The notes under the pieces are model-generated. The model saw nothing but the letters and a program-made list of their open reading frames with translations. It had not been told where the DNA came from and did not search any database. Shown piece after piece: positions 57,072-64,000 of a DNA stretch of 64,000 bases (its first letter is position 1; every line of letters begins with the position of its first letter). Made by a program: the position numbers and the translations under genes. This DNA is from Tritrichomonas foetus (taxonomy: Eukaryota > Parabasalia > Tritrichomonadida > Tritrichomonadidae): positions 75,117-139,116 of the forward strand of contig MLAK01000549.1 of assembly GCA_001839685.1 (NCBI GenBank). The letters run 5' to 3'.

Positions 57072-58601
57072 ATGTGCGAATATAAGCTTTTTCGAGAGCC
57101 AATGCTTGAATTTGAGACATCTAAAAAGCTTATATCTTCCGATATACCTAATGATGACATCGTTGGCTATATTTTAGGAGATGAACTTCCAAATCATTTA
57201 GAATTTGATATCTATAATTTTCTTAATGAAAAATGTTTGCAGTATTCATCTTATGTGAATGAAAATGATGTTATGCTTGCTAATTTAGCTATTCAAGATA
57301 TCAGCGATTTTTTTCGTGAAAGGTTAGACTTTTTCAAAAGCAACTCGATAGATTATTCAACAATAACAAATATTTTTATTCAAACAAACTTTTTACAGAC
57401 TTTGCATAATAATGTTGACAATCAAATTCCAGAATATTTGCCAAATTGTGTATATTTTATTACCGTTATGACGAATGTATCCCCTCATTTTGGTACTTTA
57501 CTTTCGGAACGAGATTTTGTTGCTCCTTTAATAAGTTATCTTTTAGATCAGCCAATATTAACAAACTACCAAAAACAATCTTTTTTCATAGCAATCAATA
57601 ATCTCCTCGAGTTTTATTATCGGATTGATGAACAATATAAATGTGTATTCAATAACTTTTTTATTCTAATTGATTATTTTCGAACATATGTTCCTGTTGA
57701 TAAAATTGCGAAATTTATTTACATTACTGTGAAATTTGCAGTTGGCATTGAATTATTTTATTCAACGTTAATTTTTTATTTTGGGAATTTTTGTACAATT
57801 GAATCATTTCAATACATAATTCGATCGCTTTTTATCATGTCAAAAAAATACCCTGATACAGCCATAATAATTACTCGACCAGATTGTTCAGTTCTTAATT
57901 TACTTTTTGAAATGATGATTGAATCAAATGAACTTGAAGATGAATTTTACGCTTACACACGCCTAATTATTGAAGTTTTACGAAGTTTTAATATTATAAT
58001 CACATCAAAGGAGCAATATGGTATTTCACAAAAAGACCAGTTTGAAATCGAGCAAACAAAAGAACGAATAATAAAAGCCTGCAATCTCGGAGATATAATG
58101 AATTTATTGACACACGATAATTATCTAGATAATCGATATGCTATTGAATTTATTGAAGCTTTGTTTAAAAATAAACTTTTGGATAAAATTGTAAATGATC
58201 CAACACAAATGTTGAAAGATATAATTAATGTTTTCGAAGATTCGAAAATGAATCTGCGCGAAATTGTTTTAACTTTACTCCAAGAGTTTATTATTGCGGA
58301 TTATTGCTCAGAATTCATTTTGAATAACTTGGATATTTCGATTTTATGTGATTTTTTGGAAAGTGATACACCAAGCATTCAAATTTTTGTAATTGATTTT
58401 TTATGTGTCACATTAACAAGAATTGAACAAATCTATCAAGGAAACTATCCACAATTTTTATTTAAAATTATCAATGATGCCGATTTCATGGAGGTATTAG
58501 AGGAATGTGGAAACTCATCTGTAAGCAAAATTGCGTTACCATCGAGGATGGTTTTAGGGAAAATCCGATTCTGGATTGATGCATATAATATTGATGATTA
58601 A
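57072..58601 (+). CDS. ARM/HEAT-like helical protein, unknown function
   Basis: The 509-residue protein is almost entirely alpha-helical with repeated helix pairs of about 40 residues, for example CVYFITVMTNVSPHFGTLLS, FFIAINNLLEFYYRID, LREIVLTLLQEFIIADY and TPSIQIFVIDFLCVTLTRIE, which fit armadillo-type repeats. Similar uncharacterised ARM-like proteins of about 500 residues are a feature of trichomonad genomes as I know them. No catalytic motif or membrane span is seen. It probably acts as a scaffold. The ATG follows a TGTACGTTTATTTATTA motif and TCATT; the stop is TAAAT. Confidence 0.75.
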   Translation: MCEYKLFREPMLEFETSKKLISSDIPNDDIVGYILGDELPNHLEFDIYNFLNEKCLQYSSYVNENDVMLANLAIQDISDFFRERLDFFKSNSIDYSTITNIFIQTNFLQTLHNNVDNQIPEYLPNCVYFITVMTNVSPHFGTLLSERDFVAPLISYLLDQPILTNYQKQSFFIAINNLLEFYYRIDEQYKCVFNNFFILIDYFRTYVPVDKIAKFIYITVKFAVGIELFYSTLIFYFGNFCTIESFQYIIRSLFIMSKKYPDTAIIITRPDCSVLNLLFEMMIESNELEDEFYAYTRLIIEVLRSFNIIITSKEQYGISQKDQFEIEQTKERIIKACNLGDIMNLLTHDNYLDNRYAIEFIEALFKNKLLDKIVNDPTQMLKDIINVFEDSKMNLREIVLTLLQEFIIADYCSEFILNNLDISILCDFLESDTPSIQIFVIDFLCVTLTRIEQIYQGNYPQFLFKIINDADFMEVLEECGNSSVSKIALPSRMVLGKIRFWIDAYNIDD

Positions 58602-60565
58602 ATCATCAATTGTATACTATGTTGTGATCAGTAAAGCTCTGATAAAATTGGTTTATGATATGATGACAAAAAATATAACTATGTAAATTAGAATTACAAA
58701 ATATTAATGATTTTTATGTTGTCTTTTTCTTTATGAAATGATAGTTTTTCTATTGAATAGAATGAAATAATTACCCGAATTATTAACATAGTTATAATAA
58801 GGTTACTGTTAATTGGAATAATCATTCTTACATATATTTGGATGAATGAAGTTTTCCTTAGAACTCTTACGATGAAATATTTAGCAGTTTAGAATCCATC
58901 CAGTTAACAAATTATTTATTCAAAAGTAGCGCGAATATGAAGAGTGAACTGTATCCTTAATTTGCAAAAATGCGATCAAGTTGGAGCTATTTAAAGAAGA
59001 GTTGAGTCTTCGTTCATCAATCATTTATCATATTTTTAATCATATGAATTTTCCAATATCCAATTTCTGTGATGATAACATCATTTTCTCTGATAAGATC
59101 TGATTGAAGAAAATTTTAAATTAACGCGGCAATTCTTAAAATCGAATAAAATACATGATTCTTCTCTATGGAAAAAATCTTTGCTAAATGCTTGACCAAC
59201 ATGATTATAGAAACTACCATGTAGTTTGAACATTTCAAAATTCAAAATTTTTTCATTTTAAAGTTAGTAACATTATTTTTATTTAAAGTTATCTTTACAT
59301 CGTTAAAAATGTCATTAAGGTAACTTGGAATTAATGAGAAAAGAAAACAATCGATATTGACTCCAAAACTTTCAATTGTTGTATCAGCATTATTAAAATT
59401 TTTAACTATTGGTAAAACTAAATCAGAAACAAAGTGAGGTACTTCAAATTCCAATATTTTTTTTTTGAACAGAATTTTTTCCTTTGGAAAGAAATTGAGA
59501 TTTTCAGGAATTTGATCTCAATTGTGAAGGACAAGAAAAAATGTGAAGCTTTTGGGATAATGGCTCTGGTTAATTAATTCTTTATAAAGAATTATCAAAC
59601 ACATGATGAAGATAATAATCACTATTACATGAATTTTGTAAGTTTGAGGTTCAACTTTGGAAAAGGAAAACATTGTCAAAAAATGAAGGGGGAAAAAAAT
59701 TGACATATTTATGTCTCTTCATGATATGAATACCACCAATACTCTTATTCAAACTTTCGATATCAATTGAAATCAATGAAGAAAAGTCAGAAGAAATGAA
59801 TAAAATATGAAAGAAGATATAAAAAAATGACTTTTTTGGGCAAGAATATTATTAGTTATGATTTCAGTGAATTCACCGTTTCTTTTTTTTGGAATGAATA
59901 GAAATATTATAAAGTAAAAAGGACAAATATTATATAATACCACAGAATATCGATTTTATCATTTAATGATTGCCAATCTCATCTTAAATACAATCATCAA
60001 CTTATAGAAACATCTATAAAACACATAAAAAGTTAATTCTGATAGAGATTTACTGAAGATATCAATAAAACATTCATTTTTTATAGTGATCTGATCTTTA
60101 AAAATTGACTGAATTTTTAGAAGGTATGTTTAATCAACTAATCTTGATAGAACAAAAACAAGCAAAAAACTGGTATCATTTATAATTAGTTATTAAGATT
60201 TACTCTGATGAAAATCAGAATATCAATTTTTGAATTCATTTGATTCAAAATATTGAAATGATTGGACAATTAAACTAGGAAAAATTGAGTGAACCGATAA
60301 AATTGTATTCTCCAACGATATCATTCCACAGAATTGTTCAAACTTTCATTTTCCTGTTAATATGGTATCAAAATATCAACCAACAAAGAAATCGTGTGGA
60401 TGTATGATCAAACTATTGAAAAAATGGTCGACTACTATTGAAATAAATACCATGTATAGAAAAAGTTTGATTCGATAAAATATTTGAATGCATCTCACCC
60501 CTCTCTAAACTTTTTCTATGTTCTAATAACATTGAATTCATCGTTCCTTCATCATCTTCACAGAT
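58602..60565. other. Long intergenic region with one interrupted frame
   Basis: Almost 2 kb lies between two plus-strand genes. A minus-strand frame interrupted by one TGA (59242-59706) is listed separately. Before the carrier gene lie GAAAAAGTTT (near 60459) and ACTTTTTCTATG (near 60509), then TCACA at 60558-60562. The rest has no recognised feature. Confidence 0.5.
59242..59706 (-). pseudogene. Possible membrane-protein pseudogene with one in-frame TGA
   Basis: From ATG 59706 the frame runs 62 codons to a TGA (59520-59518), then continues open in the same frame for a further 91 codons to the stop at 59242. The first part has a membrane span (IHVIVIIIFIMCLIILY); the second contains EFEVPHFVSDLVLPIVKNFN and NADTTIESFGVNIDCFLFSL, which look protein-like. 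One substitution would restore one 154-codon frame. It may be a recent pseudogene, or a chance frame in AT-rich DNA. No family is recognised. The second part has no ATG of its own until near its end. Confidence 0.3.
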
Positions 60566-61564
60566 ATGACAAACTACTCAAACACCATTCAAGCTGGTGT
60601 CACCATCCTACTTATCATCGCTGTTGGCTACATTTGCTGTAAATTCAACATCATTAAGCAGAAAGAATTCGGATATTTCAATTTATTTCTCGCAAAGAAT
60701 TGTTTTTTCTTTTTGATATTTCGCTCGCTCGCAGGAAAGGATATTCGTGACTTAGACTGGAGGCCATTTGCAATCAGCGTTCTCATGACATTTTCCGTCT
60801 ATATCGTTGCCTTGCCCCTTCTTCTCTTTCCCTTTAAAGATAGGCTTGGAACTTACATAGCGACTGTTTTCCCAGCCGTTTACATTAATTATGTTATTTC
60901 GGGCCTGCCAATATTTTTATCACTTTGGGACGAATCTGACATTTCTGTAATTACTGTTATTTTACTCTCAAATGATATGCTTGGTTCCCCCGTCTTTTTC
61001 ATTCTCACGAACATTCGTGAAATTATGATGGAGAATAGAGAATTGGAGAAAGCTGGGAAGCCGAAGAGGAAATTTTCGGCAAAAATCTTTTTAGAAATTC
61101 TTTTGAGACTCGTGCAAAATATGTTTTTAATCGGCATTGCTGCAGGCCTGATTTATTCTGCATTCGCTTGGAATGTTTGCACTTTTCTTTCTCAACTGCA
61201 ATCACTACTGGGTGATTGTGTTTTACCATTTGCTTTATTTAATGTTGGTGCTTTTCTCTCACAACAGTCGCTTTTTGCTTGTCACTGGCTGCAATTTGTT
61301 TTTTGTGCATTTTTGAGATTGTTAGTTGGACCATTTTTCTCACTTTTATTCTGCTTGGCTTTGAAAATTCCAAACAAAATGGCCAGACAATGCATAGTGT
61401 TGACTTCGCAACAAACAGCTGTGGTTTGCTTCACTTTGACCCAAAATGCGAAAATTGGCGCTGGAGTCTCGTCGACAATGATTTTATGGAGCTGTGTTCT
61501 GATGGTTCCTGCAATCATTTTTTGGCTATTCATTCTAGATAAGCTTAATTTGTTTGTTGACTAA
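60566..61564 (+). CDS. Auxin-efflux-carrier family (PIN/AEC) transporter
   Basis: The 332-residue protein is a polytopic membrane protein of the AEC/PIN-like superfamily, which in bacteria and plants exports organic acids or auxin. About ten hydrophobic segments are visible in two groups of five, separated by a charged loop at about 150-170 (ENRELEKAGKPKRKF). Diagnostic features: TILLIIAVGYICCKFNII in helix 1, NLFLAKNCFFFLIF in helix 2, INYVISGLPIFLSLW with the Asn/Gly/Pro break of helix 4, and LPFALFNVGAFLSQQS in the second half, then VLTSQQTAVVCFTLTQ. The substrate is unknown. TCACA lies four bases before the ATG. The stop TAAA is followed 40 bases later by a 21-base tandem repeat. Confidence 0.88.
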   Translation: MTNYSNTIQAGVTILLIIAVGYICCKFNIIKQKEFGYFNLFLAKNCFFFLIFRSLAGKDIRDLDWRPFAISVLMTFSVYIVALPLLLFPFKDRLGTYIATVFPAVYINYVISGLPIFLSLWDESDISVITVILLSNDMLGSPVFFILTNIREIMMENRELEKAGKPKRKFSAKIFLEILLRLVQNMFLIGIAAGLIYSAFAWNVCTFLSQLQSLLGDCVLPFALFNVGAFLSQQSLFACHWLQFVFCAFLRLLVGPFFSLLFCLALKIPNKMARQCIVLTSQQTAVVCFTLTQNAKIGAGVSSTMILWSCVLMVPAIIFWLFILDKLNLFVD

Positions 61565-61603
61565 AGTTGTTTTTATAGAATTTATTTTGAGAAATTGTGT
61601 TTT

Positions 61604-61834
61604 AACGATTTATATGTTTGTTTCAACAACTTATATGTTTGTTTCAACGATTTATATGTTTGTTTCAACAACTTATATGTTTGTTTCAACAACTTATATG
61701 TTTGTTTCAACAACTTATATGTTTGTTTCAACGATTTATATGTTTGTTTCAACAACTTATATGTTTGTTTCAACGATTTATATGTTTGTTTCAACAACTT
61801 ATATGTTTGTTTCAACAACTTATATGTTTGTTTC
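61604..61834. repeat. 21-bp tandem repeat, 11 copies of two variants
   Basis: Eleven contiguous 21-base units begin at 61604. Each reads AACAACTTATATGTTTGTTTC (variant N) or AACGATTTATATGTTTGTTTC (variant D), differing at three adjacent-region bases. The order is D-N-D-N-N-N-D-N-D-N-N. No other substitutions are seen between copies, so homogenisation or expansion is recent. The array lies between the carrier gene's stop and the coiled-coil gene's promoter. Confidence 0.96.
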
Positions 61835-61951
61835 AATGTTATCTGTCTTTTCTCCTGCCTTGTTCCACTCTTGAATCTCTTTCCAGATCATTGTAACCAG
61901 AAGTGATGAAATTTCCAATCATAAAATGTAACCATAATTGTTCATAAAATA

Positions 61952-61968
61952 TGTACGTTTATTTATTA
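61952..61968 (+). promoter_or_regulatory. TGTACGTTTATTTATTA motif, copy 2
   Basis: This is the exact 17-base match to 57026-57042, 21 bases before ATG 61989. Two exact copies at similar distances upstream of plus-strand genes suggest a regulatory element. Confidence 0.45.
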
Positions 61969-61988
61969 ACTTTTTAACAGAGCTTGGA

Positions 61989-63725
61989 ATGAGCTCAAGA
62001 AAGAGCAAAAATTCCGAAACTCTTGATGATCTCCTTGGATACCTCGATGCAGTGGAATCCAATATGACCCAAGAAATTAAAATACCCGATTTATCGCAAG
62101 CAGAAGAACTTCACAATGAAGTATCAAATCGAATTTCATCACTCGAAAATACGATCGAAGAAGCACGAAATAGAGAGAAAGAAGCAAAAAATCGAGAAAT
62201 TGAAGCCCGCCAAAAACTTCAAGAATTTATGCAAATCACAGCCAAAGAAAAGAATGAACTAAAAACCAGATATACAAAAAAGATCAACACACAAAAATCA
62301 AAATACGAAGAATTAATCAGAAAAAATCAATCAATAATTGACGAGTTAATAAAGGATAAAGAAAATTTGACAAAAGATTGTGAAAACTTAAAAAGTCGAG
62401 CTCAAGTTGCTCGCGAAGAGGCGACAAGAAGGGAAAGAGAAGTTCATGAACAAGCAGCACAACAAATTGCCCAACAAAGAGAATTAGCTATTGCACAAGA
62501 ACGTGCAAGACAGAAAAAAGTTCTTGAACAAAAAATTCAAGAAGTAAAAGATTTAACTGTTCGTGGAATGGAACCTGAGCTGAAGAAAATCTTAGATCAA
62601 CAAAAACGTGATACAGAAGCACTTAAAGCACAACATCAAGAAGAAATTAGAGAAGTTCGTGCAAGCTGTGAAAGATTAGCTGAGGAAGAGCGAAGCCGTC
62701 TTGTTGAACAACTTGCAAGAGAAAGAGATTCGGAGTTCGCTTCTTTAGAACAACGTTTACAAAGACAACTTGAACGTGAAAGAGAACTTCATAAAAGTGA
62801 GCTAGATCGAATGACTCAAAGACTAAAAGATATTGAAACTGAAAAAGTGAAAGAAGTTAGCTATGCAAAAAATGAAAATGATTCAATTTTAAATGAAGCA
62901 AGAGAAAGATGGAAAGCCGAATTGGCAGCTGAAAAACTTCGATCACAGCAGGAAATTCAAAGATATGAAGAAAAAATAAAAATTGCTGTTGAAAATGCTA
63001 AAAAAGAAACTTTAGCACAAATGCAAATAGATGAAGCTTCAATTAAAAGAAAATTAGAAGCAGATAATAAAATTAAAAATGAAAAAAAGCTAAAAATTGT
63101 TGTTCAAAAACTAGAGGCCGATATGAATGCAGAAAAAAAGAAAATTCGAGATGAAGCTGAAAGAAAAATCAACTTAGCTGATTTAGGAAAGAAAAAAGCG
63201 ATTTCTGCACTTGATGATGAGAAAAGAAAATTTGAGCAAGATAGAAAAATAACTGAGCAAGCACTTCAAGATGAAAAAAGTATAACTGCTCGATTAGAAT
63301 CTGAAAACAATCGACTTCAAAATGAACTAGATCGGCAGAAACAATTAAATGAAAGATTACAAAATGAAATTAACATAAAAGAAAATGAAATAAGTAAAAT
63401 GAGAATAACTGTAAGCCAAAGAGAAGAAGAAGCACGAGAATCTGTTTTAATTGATTTGAGAGAGACCAGAAAATTGTTAGCAGAGTCAAAAGTTGAAATG
63501 AAAAATCAAAAACAGCAATTTGAACAAGAGAAAAAGTTAATTGCTGACCAGCATGCTGCAGAACTTGATGCAGTTTCTCGAAAAGTTAAAGCATTAATTG
63601 AAGGCAAAGAAAATACTATTCAAACATTAAAAGAACAGCTTAGTATCGCTCAATCAAGATTAACAGAATTAGATCAACTTTTCCATCAACAAAAGAAAGT
63701 AGTCCTTCAAAAAAAGAAAGCATAA
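61989..63725 (+). CDS. Long coiled-coil protein
   Basis: The 578-residue protein, read from ATG 61989, is coiled coil from about residue 30 to the end, with Lys/Glu/Gln/Arg-rich heptads (REKEAKNREIEARQKLQEFM, ERLAEEERSRLVEQLARERD, KKAISALDDEKRKFEQDRKI). The head (MSSRKSKNSETLDDLLGYLD) is short; no motor, ATPase or membrane segment is seen. Such proteins in trichomonads commonly belong to basal bodies, the costa or other filament systems, which is an inference. The frame upstream to 61938 begins with TTG and its translation overlaps the promoter motif. The stop is TAAAT. Confidence 0.85.
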   Translation: MSSRKSKNSETLDDLLGYLDAVESNMTQEIKIPDLSQAEELHNEVSNRISSLENTIEEARNREKEAKNREIEARQKLQEFMQITAKEKNELKTRYTKKINTQKSKYEELIRKNQSIIDELIKDKENLTKDCENLKSRAQVAREEATRREREVHEQAAQQIAQQRELAIAQERARQKKVLEQKIQEVKDLTVRGMEPELKKILDQQKRDTEALKAQHQEEIREVRASCERLAEEERSRLVEQLARERDSEFASLEQRLQRQLERERELHKSELDRMTQRLKDIETEKVKEVSYAKNENDSILNEARERWKAELAAEKLRSQQEIQRYEEKIKIAVENAKKETLAQMQIDEASIKRKLEADNKIKNEKKLKIVVQKLEADMNAEKKKIRDEAERKINLADLGKKKAISALDDEKRKFEQDRKITEQALQDEKSITARLESENNRLQNELDRQKQLNERLQNEINIKENEISKMRITVSQREEEARESVLIDLRETRKLLAESKVEMKNQKQQFEQEKKLIADQHAAELDAVSRKVKALIEGKENTIQTLKEQLSIAQSRLTELDQLFHQQKKVVLQKKKA

Positions 63726-64000
63726 ATTTTGGAATTTATTTCATTTATGCAACTCAATCATAATTTTCAAAAAAAGCATCATACTATTTCGCTATAAGAG
63801 AACTGAACTATTAGTTTATTATATTATTGTATTTAATTTTTTAGAAGTAAACACTTTATAATGATTAATAATATTTATCAATTTTTCTTCAAATTATGAT
63901 TTCCCATTCAAATTTCTAGTGTTTGAAATAATGACACTAACTATAATGCATCACATAGGGCAGTATTCTGAGTTATTGGGAATTTAAAAGTGTGAATAAA
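63726..64000. other. Intergenic at window end
   Basis: The last 275 bases are AT-rich 3' flank with no recognised gene or repeat. Confidence 0.6.

Larger units (their letters stand above)
61565..61988. other. Intergenic with 21-bp tandem repeat
   Basis: This 424-base gap between two plus-strand genes contains an 11-copy tandem repeat (61604-61834) and, nearer the next gene, the TGTACGTTTATTTATTA motif. Long frames through the repeat exist in several phases only because the unit length is a multiple of three. Confidence 0.8.

Noticed and set aside
61604..61834. CRISPR-like array
   Set aside because: Repeats are directly contiguous with no unique spacers, and the sequence is eukaryotic.
61554..61906. 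Long frames across the 21-bp repeat, on both strands, encoding YVCFNN- or KLLKQTY-type repeats
   Set aside because: The unit length is a multiple of three and has no stop, so frames open automatically; there is no non-repeat domain and the codons reflect only the DNA repeat.
1..64000. tRNA, rRNA and snRNA genes
   Set aside because: No B-box-like GGTTCRANNCC with a matching A box, no conserved rRNA block and no U6 or U2 core sequence was seen by eye; a tool scan could still find one.
1..64000. Spliceosomal introns
   Set aside because: No gene required an intron to keep its domain intact, and the trichomonad-type branch/3' splice motif (ACTAACACACAG) was not found near any gene start.

Overview
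The window looks like nuclear DNA of a parabasalid protist, most likely Tritrichomonas or a close relative. It is AT-rich, its genes are intronless single frames on both strands with very short 5' leaders, and it carries gene families typical of trichomonads: Myb regulators with Asn/Ser-rich tails, a probable Inr-binding (IBD) protein, a chlamydial-Pmp-like surface protein, a single doublecortin-domain protein, a BTB plus F5/8C protein, a BEACH protein, a transmembrane sensor with a PDE-like tail and an auxin-efflux-type carrier. Many stop codons overlap TAAA, the form of the trichomonad polyadenylation signal. TCA-Y-(T/A) initiator-like sequences lie 2 to 25 bases before many ATGs. The species assignment is inference; no database search was possible.

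Layout. 1-13 kb: GH30 glucosylceramidase, Rab-like GTPase, doublecortin protein, two Myb proteins (two-repeat on minus, three-repeat on plus), probable IBD factor, small membrane protein. 14-21 kb: a basic low-complexity protein, two coiled-coil proteins, a SAP/SP-RING SUMO ligase and a 57-residue ribosomal protein uS14. 22-37 kb: Pmp-like surface protein, a 2709-residue BEACH protein, a transmembrane sensor with a PDE-like domain, and eIF6. 38-48 kb: short coiled-coil protein, TBC Rab-GAP, MEMO family protein, a kinase-fold protein lacking the catalytic Asp, a 124-base run of N, and an iron-type alcohol dehydrogenase. 48-64 kb: BTB/F5/8C protein, TTLL12-like protein with leucine-rich repeats, GH35 beta-galactosidase with strongly biased codons, NTF2, Tsr3, an ARM-like protein, an auxin-efflux-type carrier and a long coiled-coil protein.

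There are no operons; genes lie in both orientations and each appears to carry its own promoter. Functional themes are ribosome biogenesis and translation (eIF6, Tsr3, uS14), Rab and membrane traffic (Rab, TBC, BEACH), tubulin cytoskeleton (doublecortin, TTLL12, coiled coils), transcription and SUMO control (Mybs, IBD, SP-RING) and glycan degradation (GH30, GH35). Several displayed frames begin at non-ATG codons; for those I placed the start at the first suitable ATG. The most interesting non-genic signals are a 236-base near-perfect palindrome, a 463-base element with 31-base terminal inverted repeats, an 11-copy 21-base two-variant repeat array, a frame interrupted by a single TGA, and recurrent upstream motifs (AAAAAGT/ACTTTTT, TAAACGG/T, TGTACGTTTA).
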